From: Rhyzopertha dominica | Lineage: Eukaryota; Arthropoda; Insecta; Coleoptera; Bostrichidae | Length of the DNA stretch: 64,000 bases | Direction of reading: 5' to 3' | NCBI GenBank assembly: GCA_025024175.1 | Contig: QCXZ01000041.1 | Location: forward strand, 26,717,786-26,781,785 | Shown here: positions 1 through 10,088 of the stretch, in pieces | Numbering within the stretch: position 1 is the first letter of the stretch | Layout: each line of letters starts with the position of its first letter | Notes under the pieces: generated by a model | Told to the model about the DNA's origin: nothing | Database searches by the model: none | The model's input: only the letters and a program-made list of their open reading frames with translations | Program-made: the position numbers and the translations under genes

Positions 1-1515
1 GTAGTGATAGCTTCGATAAAAATTCACTCTCATGAGTACCTTGCACACGTGAAATTGGATAGTAACGAGATAACTGTAACCAGTGGAGTAGTTTGTCCCT
101 ATCTAAACGGCTACTGTGTAGACTCAAAGTATGGAGAAACCGTTTGGGACTATACGCCGCAAGTAAGTTGTGAAGAGGGACTTACTCTTATTTACGAAGG
201 GAAGGCCCAACTCATTGGAACCAAAACGAACGGAAAATATATGGTAATTGAGCAGGAGGAAAAGATTTTCGCGCTGTCTTTGAAAGGGACTGCACATATT
301 TGCAGCGGAGACGTTTGGCAAACGGAGCACCCCAAGCTGCTGGTAATCGAAAAGGGTAAACATCACGAGTTAACACCTAAAATGGCGCTATTGGCCACCA
401 ACACCGATCTATCCATATATATTAATAGTAAGCTCCTGTACATTGAACAATCTTATAAACGAGCCATAGATAAGTTATACGTCGATTCGATATATCGCCG
501 GTGCAAGATTCATAGAGAAACCCTTAAAAATAGATTACTAATGGCCCCATTAACTTCTAACGCCCTGGGTGCGTTAATAAAGAACCAATTGGGATACGTT
601 GGACGAGTTTTGGGTGAAGTACTGTACATCGGAAAATGCATTCCCCGTCTGGCGCAAATACGAAGAACTACGGAGTGTTATAACGAACTGCCTGTTACCT
701 CGAACAACAAAAGCTACTTTATGGCCCCCATAACCCACATTTTACAAACCCACGGTGAGCAGATAGAATGCAGCCCGCTTATGCCCCCTTTATACAAATT
801 AGGCGACGACTGGGTAGGATTATCGCCTTACCCTGTAGTGAAGGAGGCCCCAATAGAATTACAAGTGGAGGAAGAAATCAAATTAAATTTTGGCCCAATA
901 CAACCTCTTAGTTCCGGTGGACTCTACACAAACGAGGAGATATCCAAAGTACAAAAAACCCTTATATTCGGAATAGAAAGATCAGTGGTCAATAATATAG
1001 TCACCAGAAGGATAGCCGGCTTAGAAACGAACAGCCAAGGATATTCAGCGCTTGATATATTCGATCCGCAAGAAATTAAAAGTCTAGCACGGTCGACATT
1101 ACAATACGTGTGGGGCTGGTTCACCGATATAGGAATGGTAATGAGTGGAGTCATTGGTATCTATGTTGTCATTAAAGCCTTGAAGTATATCATCGAAGTA
1201 ACCATAAATGGAGTAGCTATATACAATGCCCTTGGATGCGGATTAGCACTGGTTGCAAGCCTATGGAACACCCTTGCAGTATGGGTTGTGCATAGACAAC
1301 ACACAAAAGGGAGTACCATCAAACATGAAGACACCGCCGACGATACCCCAACAGAAGTGATCACCGAGGAACCAAAACCAGTACCTCGTGCACACAATGC
1401 ACGGGTCAAAACTTCATCTTCCGTGACCGAATCCAATATCAACCCTATTTACGGAAGTAGAATCTCCCTCTACNCTAACGTACCACACTGGAGTGAAGTT
1501 GCGAGCAACTTCTAA
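1..1515 (+). CDS. Env-like glycoprotein, 5' end beyond the window (LTR retroelement)
   Basis: The reading frame is open to the left edge and ends at 1515, so at least 503 residues of a longer protein are visible. The cysteine spacing and the ELPV, MAPIT and CSPLMPP segments (roughly residues 220-262 of the visible part) resemble the chuvirus/mononegavirus-type glycoproteins that insect BEL/Pao-type LTR elements have captured; this is family resemblance recalled by eye. Two hydrophobic stretches at about residues 370-395 and 400-425 are candidate membrane segments, followed by a polar, Thr/Glu-rich tail. One ambiguous base lies at 1474. No other frame break is visible in the part seen. A purine tract and an LTR follow within 500 bp, as expected for the 3'-most gene of an env-bearing retroelement. 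Other envelope families remain possible. Confidence 0.55.
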   Translation, partial: VVIASIKIHSHEYLAHVKLDSNEITVTSGVVCPYLNGYCVDSKYGETVWDYTPQVSCEEGLTLIYEGKAQLIGTKTNGKYMVIEQEEKIFALSLKGTAHICSGDVWQTEHPKLLVIEKGKHHELTPKMALLATNTDLSIYINSKLLYIEQSYKRAIDKLYVDSIYRRCKIHRETLKNRLLMAPLTSNALGALIKNQLGYVGRVLGEVLYIGKCIPRLAQIRRTTECYNELPVTSNNKSYFMAPITHILQTHGEQIECSPLMPPLYKLGDDWVGLSPYPVVKEAPIELQVEEEIKLNFGPIQPLSSGGLYTNEEISKVQKTLIFGIERSVVNNIVTRRIAGLETNSQGYSALDIFDPQEIKSLARSTLQYVWGWFTDIGMVMSGVIGIYVVIKALKYIIEVTINGVAIYNALGCGLALVASLWNTLAVWVVHRQHTKGSTIKHEDTADDTPTEVITEEPKPVPRAHNARVKTSSSVTESNINPIYGSRISLYXNVPHWSEVASNF

Positions 1516-1967
1516 TAACGAGAAGATCTAGGCTACGTTTAGGAGCGCTTTCTTTCAGGTTGTAAATCATTCGACAGTCATTTTCCCAGGTCTTACCAAT
1601 ACCTTCCTGCCGCAATGGACCCGGCTGGCAATATCCTTTTCCTATCGCATTTCCTTTGCCTATAAGTAATTCGATTCTGAATATCCACGTCAGGTAAACA
1701 AAGAATATAGGAGATGCAGATCTTGAGGAGTCCAAGGCGACGGCATCATCTCAACCATTCAAGTGACGAGCAGAGGACTCAGTGAGAGTAGTGGTTGTGC
1801 TGGGTGGCGCAGCGTTTTACCAGCAGTTGAGAGACATTGAAAATGACAATAGAATTATTATTTACGGATTTTTAATTTTTCTTAAAGCATTGATTTTCTT
1901 TTAGTTTGTTCTTATTTTTAATTTGGAAAAAATTGATACTTGTTTGAAGTATAACAATTTTTTTCTT
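1516..1967. other. Noncoding spacer between Env-like ORF and polypurine tract
   Basis: No coding signal was recognised. The stretch runs from the Env stop to a T-rich tract and purine run, and is best read as the 3' untranslated part of the retroelement. Confidence 0.4.
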
Positions 1968-1976
1968 GAGGGGGAG
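1968..1976 (+). other. Polypurine tract
   Basis: GAGGGGGAG preceded by a T-rich stretch lies directly before the likely LTR start (TGTAATAC at 1980). This is the usual position of the plus-strand primer of an LTR retroelement. Confidence 0.5.
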
Positions 1977-1979
1977 TAT

Positions 1980-2778
1980 TGTAATACATGGTATTCATTG
2001 ACCCGGCGGCATCCGGCCGAAATCGACTAACTAAGATGAAATGGGAGATATGCGGAATCCATAAACTTCCCGTAAAACATCTTGTCGCAGCAATCCGCCG
2101 CGACTGCACAAGGTTCGTTCACCGAACATTGCAAAATTCGCATTTTTTGCGAAAGTTTCCCGATCGCGTGAAAAATTAAAAAAGAGCAGTACCCCGGTGT
2201 CCACGGTCGAAGATACTTCGAAAACATCGATTTCGAGTCGCAGTTAACTTTCCCTTTTTTTTTTAGTATTGTGTATATTCTGTTTTTTTATTATTTTTTT
2301 TCGTCGTTTGTGTGAAGTGTGTGGAATTGCCCGACATCGAGGGACTCAAATTTGGTATCGTTACTTCAAAATTATTATTTTCATTTTTTTCTCCATTCAC
2401 AACGAGAAACTCGATTGAGATCTTAAAACTAAACCAAAGTCTAAATCAGAATCTGTTGCTTAACTTAAATTCTATTTTCCTTGCGAAGTAAAGCAATACT
2501 CCCCGTCAGTAAAATTCTTGCGTAGATTTGTGAATTAGTATTATTATTATAGTATTAACATTATTGCTTGTCATTTCTTTTAATAATTTTGTTTCCCCTT
2601 GTATTTCGTTTTTATTTTAATTGTCAATATAGTGATTGCCAATTGATTAGGGGAGTTTTCTTTCAAAATTGCTTTTCAGGTTAACTAACTAAATAATAAT
2701 AATAAAAAATAGTGACCCGTTTCTTCGAGAAGAACCCGCATTCCGAAGAGCTCAATACAATTTTCCTCGCAAAGCGAG
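1980..2778 (+). repeat. LTR of the env-bearing retroelement (borders approximate)
   Basis: The region lies between a polypurine tract and a primer-binding-site-like sequence, which defines an LTR by position. It starts TGTAATAC and has no coding potential. The right border is set only by the PBS-like sequence at 2780. An alternative right border is 2500, because AGTATTG at 1975 is mirrored by CAATACT at 2494-2500; that version would leave 280 bp before the PBS unexplained. The partner LTR is outside the window, so identity and target duplication cannot be checked. Confidence 0.4.
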
Positions 2779-2779
2779 G

Positions 2780-2790
2780 TGGTGGCAGCG
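2780..2790 (+). other. Primer-binding-site-like sequence, tRNA-Leu type
   Basis: TGGTGGCAGCG matches the complement of a CCA-terminated tRNA-Leu 3' end (recalled acceptor end CGCTGCCA plus CCA). A PBS normally follows a 5' LTR, not a 3' LTR, so its position just after an LTR that follows env is odd. Confidence 0.4.
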
Positions 2791-2799
2791 AAAACTCAA

Positions 2800-3862
2800 A
2801 ACACCCCTATTAAACTGGAACAACTGTTTACACGAATGCCACAATTGCTTTCCATTTCTAGTTGAAAATATTGTATCTCCAGCTAGCAATGGAAAAGTAA
2901 AAAAATTAATTCCTAACTTTTTTGACAAAGAAAGGAATGTTGTTCACTATAAGACGCTGTATCAGGCCTTAAAATATGGTCTCATACTCAAAAAGATGCA
3001 CAGAATACTATCCTTTAAGCAGTCGAAGTGGATAGCGCCATATATAGAGCAAAATACACGTCGAAGGCAGAATTCGAAAAATAGCTTTGAAAAAATCTCT
3101 ATAATTTTTAAATAATTGCATTTTTGGTAAATCCATAGAATCTGTTGAAAAACGTAAAGATATACGGCTTTTGAAAAGATGGGACAGTAATGGCAAGTCT
3201 AAAGGAGCTTCTTATTATATCTCCAATCCTCGATTTAAAAGTTTCAGCATATTCGATGAAAATTTGGTAGCTGTTGAAATGCAATGTTGTGTTCTAGAAA
3301 TTGCAAAATACATAAAGTATGATTTTCATTACGGTTTTATAAAACAAAAATATGGTAACAAAGCAACCCTTTTGTACACCGATACAGATTCACTGATTTA
3401 CAGAATTTTCACAGACGACATGTATGTAGACATAAAAGAAAACATCGATAAGTTTGACACCACTAATTATGACGAAAATAACATATATGGAATACCGAGG
3501 AAAAACAGCTGTTCCGGGGTTATTTAAAGATGAAACGCAAGGCAAAGTTATGTTAAAGTTTGTTGGGCTACGAGCAAAACTGTACGATTACGTTTATAAT
3601 AAGAATAGCTGCATTAAAAAAGCTAAAGGAGTGAAAAACTGCGTTGTGAATAGGTTAAAGCATGAATAATATAAACAGTTTGTTTGAGAAAAAGAATTTC
3701 TTAAGAAGGCAGACTCCATTCAGGTCAATTAAACATGTTATTCATACACAGCTTGTAAACAAAGTATGCCTGTCATACAATGATGACAAAAGATATATTT
3801 TGGAAGACGGTATCCATACCTTAGCTTGGGGGCATTATAAAATTAGTAATAAAAGAGTTAAG
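2800..3862 (+). pseudogene. Polinton protein-primed DNA polymerase B, C-terminal part, frameshifted
   Basis: Three overlapping frames (about 2800-3100, 3100-3527, 3490-3862) align by eye with the PolB gene at 54374-57305. The first carries the palm-proximal segment ending QSKW, the second the motif C core YTDTDSLIY (near 3375-3400), the third the C-terminal segment ending in AWGHYKI. At least two frameshifts and a stop separate them. The N-terminal exonuclease and motif A regions are absent because the LTR element occupies the upstream side. It converges with an integrase pseudogene about 110 bp away. Confidence 0.8.
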
Positions 3863-3971
3863 CAATAGCTGTAGCATGTAAGGTTTATCGTTTATTGATG
3901 GTAATAAGTTACACATGTTAGATAATATTACAATTGTATTTTCTCTCTTAATAAATTGTATTTTATTGAAC

Positions 3972-4878
3972 TTATAGTATATTATTTGCATCTATCCAAG
4001 AATTGTGTTTCTTATCAAATCCTAGCCACTTAACGTACACTTTATTGTCTTTTCGCCTCCTTCTTATAACCTTTTCAACTAAATATCTTGTTCGTAAAAG
4101 CAACCTTTGATTGGAGTTCCGGTCATATCTTGCAGCAAGTAAGTCGGAGGATCAGTCTTTTGCAATTTATACACTTTAAAGTTCTCATTAGACTAGTTGG
4201 GATAATAAGATTTATCAAAAGTATGTTTATGGCAGCTTATCCTCACAATATCGTTAACTTTAAATTTGTATAATTGCTTTCTTTTTTTCACAGGTTTCTT
4301 CGTCCAAGACAGTTGAACTTTAGTCGACTTTGTTACTTCATTCGGTTTCATTCTTATTGTACTGTGCCATGGTATCATTATAACTATCGGTTATATTCTG
4401 TAGAATATGCCGCCATCGGTAGTTACCTTGAAGTGAGAATTGTTTGTAAAGTTTACTCTTTAAGGTTCTTATCACACGTTCTACGATCGCCGCCTTCTTA
4501 GAGCTATATGTTGAGTAATGCGATATATTATTCTCTTGCAATAATGCTGACATACGTCGATTATAGAACTCCCGCCCGTGATCTGTTTGCCGAAAATTGG
4601 GTCTATATCCAGCTCATCTGAATATTTTCCACAAAGCCTTAGTCACACATACAGCAGTCTTGTTTTTATACCTTGCGCCCAAACAAATTTGGTATAGCAG
4701 TCTAGAACAACCAGTATATATATCGATAGCCATTGTTCCGTTTTGAATATGCTTGCATTTCAGCGATGTCGGGCTGAAAGAGGTCTCCCCATCCTTTAAC
4801 TATAGTACGACGTCGAGGAAAGTTCCTTCGAGCTGGCTTGTGCAGTTCATCAACTAGGTCTCGTTTTATTTCACTCAT
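3972..4878 (-). pseudogene. Polinton retroviral-type integrase with C-terminal chromodomain, frameshifted
   Basis: Start ATG is at 4878 (MSEIKRDLVDELH). Moving downstream one sees the first catalytic Asp in FQPDIAEM, the second in QTDHGREFYN, and the Glu in AAIVERVIRTLK, so the DDE triad is present across frames. The C-terminal chromodomain is marked by WLGFDKKHNSWID near 3990-4030. Frameshifts lie near 4720, 4640, 4190 and 4080. It is collinear with the integrase at 41492-42403 and lies just downstream of the 125-aa ORF, all leftward. Confidence 0.8.
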
Positions 4879-4947
4879 ATTGGCAAGTCTATTTTATGGA
4901 GCAGGTTTGAATGTATACCCTTCCGAAACAAAGGGTATATCTTCAGC

Positions 4948-5325
4948 CTAATCCAGCCATATACTGTAATCGCCTATCAGCATACAGCTAATCTTATTGA
5001 TTTGAGGATTCACTTTAAACTGCAACACGTCTCCCTTTCGTGATAATTGTAAAGATTTCTTTTCTACTTCTTGGCCGTTTAAAAATATCTTTATGCTGGG
5101 TGGATTCATTCGAATGTACTGAACGCTTAAATCTATTAAAATCGGCAAGTAGCTTAAATTGTTACTTGTTTGGTACCATTGACGTGGAGGTACTTTTACG
5201 CCATTAAAGTGTTCAATATAAGCAGCACGTAATCTCCTATTGGTAATTTCGCTTTCCAACAGCTGCTTCATTTCAGGTGAAAAGCGATTGTAACGAGGTA
5301 AATTTCCTCTTACATCCAAATTCAT
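4948..5325 (-). CDS. Unrecognised 125-aa Polinton-associated protein
   Basis: An intact 125-residue ORF (start MNLDVRGNLPRYNRF). I do not recognise the family. It has no signal peptide or membrane segment. The second half is rich in alternating hydrophobic/polar residues suggesting beta structure, ending in GDYSIWLD. It sits between the conserved YIYW ORF and the integrase, on the same strand. The second Polinton has a tail-fibre-like ORF in this slot, so a structural (virion) role is a reasonable but unproven guess. It is one of the few undamaged ORFs of this element. Confidence 0.5.
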   Translation of the reverse strand: MNLDVRGNLPRYNRFSPEMKQLLESEITNRRLRAAYIEHFNGVKVPPRQWYQTSNNLSYLPILIDLSVQYIRMNPPSIKIFLNGQEVEKKSLQLSRKGDVLQFKVNPQINKISCMLIGDYSIWLD

Positions 5326-5385
5326 CTATTGTGTTAACTCCGCTCATATCTCGATGCAACTGTATGCCTTTTGAGAATGATGCGA

Positions 5386-5467
5386 CTAATATATTATTCC
5401 GCTTTCATATAGCTCTTCGATTATGGATAGTATTTCGTTATCATGGCCCTTATGACCTGCACTTTTA
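5386..5467 (-). pseudogene. C-terminal end of the Polinton YIYW-motif protein, separated by a PIF insertion
   Basis: The last 26 codons (HDNEILSIIEELYESGIIY then stop) match the end of the intact homologue at 47572-47787 (NHVNEIISILEELREANVIV). The PIF element begins immediately upstream at 5468, preceded by the duplicated TTA (5465-5467). The rest of this gene lies at 8733-9453. Confidence 0.8.
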
Positions 5468-5510
5468 AACGGCCCATACACTATGCAATTAGTTGTACGA
5501 CAAGGTGTAC
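5468..5510 (+). repeat. PIF/Harbinger left terminal inverted repeat
   Basis: Begins AACGGCCCATACACTATGCA. It matches the reverse complement of 8690-8732 with a handful of differences. Confidence 0.9.
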
Positions 5511-5643
5511 TACAGGTTGAACAGACAATCGATGCAACAAGTTGCATAGTATTTTGGCCACACACACAAACGTTAAAAATATCAATCGGTCGTGAAGATT
5601 TGTAGTACGTTTCAAGGTGTCTAGTTTTCTGCAAATAAGCATC

Positions 5644-7884
5644 ATGCCACCTACTTTATCAAAACACTCTATAGCTGCAATAGCGGTCGCTTTATTAGAA
5701 GATGAAGGAAAAATTAAGAAAAGAAGAAAATGGTGCAAAAACTGGTTATTGCAGCGACGAATCTACACACACATGAATTTGCTAAAAGAATTACGCACAA
5801 GTGAACCATCAGATTTTAAAAATTATCTGAGAATGGACATCGACGCGTTTAACTTATTACTAGAATTGGTTCGGCCCAAAATAACAAAACAAGATACAAA
5901 ACTGAGGGACGCAATTAGTGCCGAAGAAAGATTAACTGTCACGCTAAGATATTTGGCAACTGGAAATTCTTATGAAAACCTTAAGTTCAGTACTGCCATA
6001 TCCCCTCAAGCCATTGGAAAAATAATTCCTGATACATGCTGTGCCATTTACGAAGCCTTAAAAGAGGAATACTTAAAGGTAAGTAAAATAATAACGCCTT
6101 TATTTATATTTATTATGAAATACTATAAATAAAAATAAATATTACACTCTTGTAACTTAAAATACAACGGAAAGTGAAATGGATAAAAATATTCTTTTCT
6201 AATAGTCTTGTGGTTCATATGTAGAAAAAAAATTTCTTACTTGAGAGGTGGTGCTTTTACTGTTTTGANCTTGTGAGGGCATCAGCATCGAGTAGGTGCT
6301 GCCTTCTGATGATTGAAACCCTGAATTGGGTGCATAACCTTGTGGTTGCTGGCTTTGTTGAGCAGAAAGATGGATGGGTTGCGATTGAGAGTTTGAAGGT
6401 ATGTTTATACTACAGTCTTCTGTGAGTTTACCCATTTTGGCGTAAAACATCACGTCGGATATCAATTTTTCTGCTATGATTCGCTGATGTCCCTCAACTG
6501 CTTTTAATTGATACCTGATTCTCTTACCAGCAATATGATATTCCTCTTCAGTGTTAATAGTATTTTCTGATAGTGTCTTGTGAGCTAAATGTAGTAACTC
6601 TTGTCTCTTTTGTTCGATGGCATTAGTCTTTTTTCTTTTTGTGCTAGTATTTTGTTGATATATGCTTTTTGTAGATGAGGCTCTGGAAGTCTGTGGAGTT
6701 TTTAGTATGCAAGAGGTTTGTGCAGAATGTGAAGTATTATCATTGCTGTTTAGATTTACTTGTTCTTCCAAGTCACTGACAGAAGAGAATGGCGTCAAAG
6801 GCGCTTCCGCGTGTGTTTCAAACTCTTCGTCATTTTCAGTCTCTTCAAGTGCATCTACCTGAAAAAATACTATTTTACAAACGTTTAGGTCCAAATTCTG
6901 ATGTCCTCGTATCTTTAACAAGAAGATAATTGCTATAAAAACGAAACGGTGTCCATGGTAATTATTTTTTCAAAAACGATACCAAGACATTCAGAATTTG
7001 GTCCTTAGAATGCCGTGAAAAACATAAAACAAAATGCTAATCCAAATACATAATCAAATTTTTATTTTCAGGTTCCATCAACTCCAGAAGAGTGGCAAAA
7101 AGTGGCTCACGATTTTAAAACCATGTGGCAGTTTGAAAACTGTCTGGGAGCAATGGACGGTAAACATATTCTTAACAAAAAGCCAGCAAACTCTGGATCA
7201 TATTATTTCAATTATAAAGGAACATTTAGTGTTGTGCTATTTGCAATTGTAAATGCAAATTATGAATTTTTGTACGTTCATACTGGTACTAATGGACGTG
7301 TATCGGATGGGGGAATATGGAACAATACAGGAATTTGTAAGCGGTTGAAAGAAAATAAATTGAATATACCAAACCCATCAACCCTTCCCAATACTACGGA
7401 TGAGTTTCCTTACGTATTTATTGGCGATGAGGCATTTCCATTGATGGAAAATCTAATGAAGCCATATGCGGAAAAAGGAATAAGCCACGATGAAAAAATT
7501 TTTAACTACCGGCTTTGTCGGGCACGACGAGTAGTGGAGAATGTTTTCGGAATTTTGGCATCACGGTTCAGGGTATTTTTGCAGTCTATTGCTATAAACA
7601 TTGGAAGGATCGATTCCGTTGTTATGGCATGTTGTGCATTACATAATTTCTTACGAAGAAGGTCGAAAAAGAATTACATAACAGAAACTTCTGTGGATTA
7701 TGAAGACATTGTTAATGGTAATGTTACACCAGGAGAATGGAGACAGAGTGGTAATTTACTAGGTTTGGATAGAAGAAACTTGACCAAAAATGCAAGTAAT
7801 TCTGCGAAGCAAATTAGGAATAAATATAAAAACTATTATACTACTATCGGAAAGACTGCATTCCAAGAACAAATGATAGCGTAA
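5644..7884 (+). CDS. PIF/Harbinger DDE transposase, two exons
   Basis: Exon 1 is 5644-6078 and ends AAG|GTAAGT. Exon 2 is 7072-7884 after TTTTCAG. Both junctions are phase 0 and give about 415 residues, the usual size for this family. The start MPPTLSKH was chosen over an upstream ATG at 5617 because the divergent copy at 62567 begins MAPILSKH. Exon 2 carries the nuclease: first Asp in GAMDGKH, second in GDEAFPL, Glu in RRVVENVFGIL. The DDE triad therefore looks complete and no frame break is seen. The intron contains the last exon of the antisense partner gene. Function: DNA cleavage and strand transfer with the MADF/Myb-like partner, by family knowledge. Confidence 0.88.
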
Positions 7885-8412
7885 ACACACCATGTTATAT
7901 CATACAAACATACATTATATATTTTTGTATTGTTTCTAATTCAGTTTAAATAATAAAATCATAAAATACATAAAAATTATGCTTACTGTTTCGTGTTCCA
8001 AAATTTCTTCCAATTCATCTGTGGATATGCCTTTTCTACCGGTTTCTGACTGTGAGGTGAATAGAAGCAAATCAAAGTACCATAGTGTCGGTTCATATGT
8101 ATCGCCCCCTTTTCCTGTGCCCTTCGAAGATTGTACCTACAAAATATAATATTATTGTGTGACGTACTTCTTTAATTGTTTGAGCTTACCTTTTTTAGCT
8201 CACGCCTGAATGCTGTTCGCATATTATTATTTTTTTTTTAAAACCTCGACGGTTGCTTTTGAATTTATTTCTTGTAATTTCTTTAATAAAATTTCATAGC
8301 TGGCATTCCTTTTATGTTTATTTGAATATTCTTTGGACTTCACATCCCATAAACAGACCTGCTCACGATACAGGTCGATAAATTCACTCCAAAAACTATG
8401 ATTATTTTCCAT
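6199..8412 (-). CDS. PIF/Harbinger MADF/BESS-type accessory protein, three exons, one likely frameshift
   Basis: Exon 1 (8412-8190) encodes a MADF-like domain (MENNHSFWSEFIDLYREQ, later RTAFRRELKK) ending AAG|GTAAGC. Exon 2 (8136-7987) is 50 codons between TAG and GTAAGC. Exon 3 (6858-6199) carries a Ser/Thr-rich linker, a basic patch and a helical region (EKLISDVMFYAKMGKL) like BESS-type tails. All junctions are phase 0. A run of ten A (near 8229-8238) puts exon 1 out of frame by one base and may be a sequencing slip. One N lies at 6269. The partner is thought to bring the transposase to DNA and the nucleus. Exon 2 of the transposase sits in intron 2 of this gene. Confidence 0.8.
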
Positions 8413-8689
8413 ATTTACGATAATTTTAATATTATTTAATATTGCACAATGCCCCGCAACATCAACGACGATGACAACGGAACGGACGATCTGGATCTGA
8501 TTTGAAATTGTTTCAACAAGTCGCCAATTGCACACACACTAGAAGGATCTGTCGTAGATCAAACGCGGTTGTACAACAAATTTTTAACCAGCCAAACTTC
8601 CGAACGACTCAACCGTGTAGTACGACTTGTTGGACGACAGCGCCACACACTATGCAATTATCGTTTCGACAGTCGAATCGACTTGTGTT

Positions 8690-8732
8690 GTACAACTTGT
8701 CGTACAACCAATTGCATAGTATATGGGCCGTT
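8690..8732 (-). repeat. PIF/Harbinger right terminal inverted repeat
   Basis: Ends ATATGGGCCGTT and is the mirror of the left terminus. It is followed by the TTA duplication at 8733-8735. Confidence 0.9.
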
Positions 8733-9453
8733 TTAGAGCAATACAACAAGCGAAGGCGATCTATCAATTCACTGGAATAATTCCAATAAATGTATTCCTT
8801 TTTATATCCAGAGCGATATAACTTAACGGCTGAAAAACGTTTCTTGCTATTAACCATATTACCACCACTTTTTTCGTTCCTTTCTGTTCTCGTGGTTTTC
8901 GATATCTTCCTTGATTCGGTTTCAAGGTTGGTGTTGTATTCCTACCCGGAAAAGTAGTGGTAGATCTAGTAGTATAACCTTTCTATAACACCCCTGCACT
9001 TCCTTCTTCAACATTATCTTTTCTTTTTTGCTTATTGTTTTATTTTCAGCATTTCCACCAACTTCAGAGTCATGTCTTCACTGGTTGTTGTAGTATCAGC
9101 AGTTGAAAGTACTGATTTAGTAGGAAGGATCGTTCAATGACTTGCAGCAGACGATGCTGTTCTTTTTGGCAATTTGGATTTCAGGGTAGACGTTGAAGGA
9201 ATTGCAAATGGCGAGCGTGTTGGTGAACATTGGCTTTTTTAATTATTGGTTCTTCCTGTTTAGTTTTCGACTGTTGTTGAGGTAAACTATTCTTCGCTGT
9301 TAAATCTCTCAGTGGTTTTGTTATGGGTTCATATACCTTTTCTAACGCCAATTTACTTTCAACCTGTCTCTGTCTCAATGCATTAAACTTATTGCGTACA
9401 GCTTCAGTTGCATCCAGCAAGTTCTGTTTTAATTTAAGCTTTGTGTCTGACAT
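8733..9453 (-). pseudogene. Polinton YIYW-motif protein, N-terminal and middle part
   Basis: The N-terminus (9453-9181) is a Lys/Gln-rich, probably coiled-coil segment with PITKPLRDL, matching PITDPLKKL in the homologue at 47958-48476. The middle (8860-8736) has EYIYWNYSSELIDRLRLL, matching YIYWNDLNELVNRLKLL. About 320 bp between them is degenerate. The gene breaks off exactly at the PIF target duplication, and its last codons are at 5386-5467. Function unknown. The family is a recurrent Polinton/adintovirus ORF located next to the packaging ATPase, perhaps a minor virion protein. Confidence 0.75.
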
Positions 9454-9530
9454 TATAACTATATTTAGCTAGATTATAGGTGTGAACAGCTCGTTGTATA
9501 AGATGCAGTTAACATATTTGATGCGATATT

Positions 9531-9936
9531 TTACGGATATATGAACTTATCGAATCCTTTTCGATATCTGCCCTTATCTATGGAATTATCTTTGCATATA
9601 ACTAAAAAGCCGTGTTTATCTTTCCAACATTCAGCAAGCATCTTCTGAAATCTTTCATAGGTCATGTCAGGTACTACATGGTCATTAAAAATATGGCTTA
9701 AATTTAATGGATCCTGCTTAAAAGCACATAATATATTTAACGTTATCCCTCATCAGCTGCTTTGGGACTTTCGAATATGTTTGACATAGATAAAAGCAGT
9801 CGATACCCCTATGTCGTCCATAACTAAAATAAGATTGGATAATCCTTTGTCGTTCACAAAGAATGTCGTCAAACATAAAGATGGAGTCCGATTCTGCATT
9901 TGATGGATCCATAATGTCTTCACCATTGTTAAAGGT
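9531..9936 (-). pseudogene. Polinton FtsK/HerA-type packaging ATPase, C-terminal half
   Basis: The Walker B region is seen as SIFMFDDI, followed by a sensor-like CQTYSKVPKQLMRDN and a C-terminal segment GRYRKGF. It matches the ATPase at 48711-49401. One frameshift lies near 9720. Homology stops exactly at 9936, where an LTR starts (TGTAGCGG). The N-terminal half with Walker A is found at 38153-38450, 28.2 kb away on the same strand. By family, the enzyme drives DNA packaging into capsids. Confidence 0.85.
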
Positions 9937-10088
9937 TGTAGCGGTGCATGCGTGATTTATCAGTAAGGTTAGTGTCATTGAAGGTATAGATAAATGTTTT
10001 TTGACCAAATTACTTTCTTCCGGCGTAGCACATTGGCTCGCTAGGTTGTGCTTATTAGAGCTCCTTATGATTTAAAATAAAGTAGAAA
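9937..10088 (+). repeat. 5' LTR remnant of the gypsy element (truncated)
   Basis: 152 bp match 13904-14055 with about five differences by hand count (about 3%). The match ends at 10088 directly against coding sequence. No primer-binding site follows, so the rest of the LTR, the PBS and the start of gag seem deleted. Confidence 0.75.

Larger units (their letters stand above)
5468..8732 (+). mobile_element. Complete PIF/Harbinger DNA transposon (3,265 bp)
   Basis: Inverted termini read AACGGCCCATA from both ends and continue for about 43 bp with few mismatches (5468-5510 and 8690-8732). TTA is duplicated at 5465-5467 and 8733-8735, the 3-bp W-centred target typical of PIF/Harbinger. Inside are a DDE transposase on the plus strand and a MADF/BESS-type partner gene on the minus strand. 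It sits inside a Polinton gene whose two halves resume exactly at the duplication. Confidence 0.92.

Noticed and set aside
924..1442. Minus-strand ORFs opposite the Env-like gene
   Set aside because: They lie in the shadow of a long plus-strand frame with clear protein character and show no family features.
1975..2500. LTR bounded by AGTATTG and CAATACT
   Set aside because: Not excluded, but no primer-binding site follows 2500 while a good one lies at 2780; kept only as an alternative border.
9937..10008. Start of the minus-strand ATPase frame at 10008 (MVKKHLSIPSM)
   Set aside because: Codons beyond 9936 are encoded by the gypsy LTR repeat, so this start is created by the insertion and is not the ATPase N-terminus.
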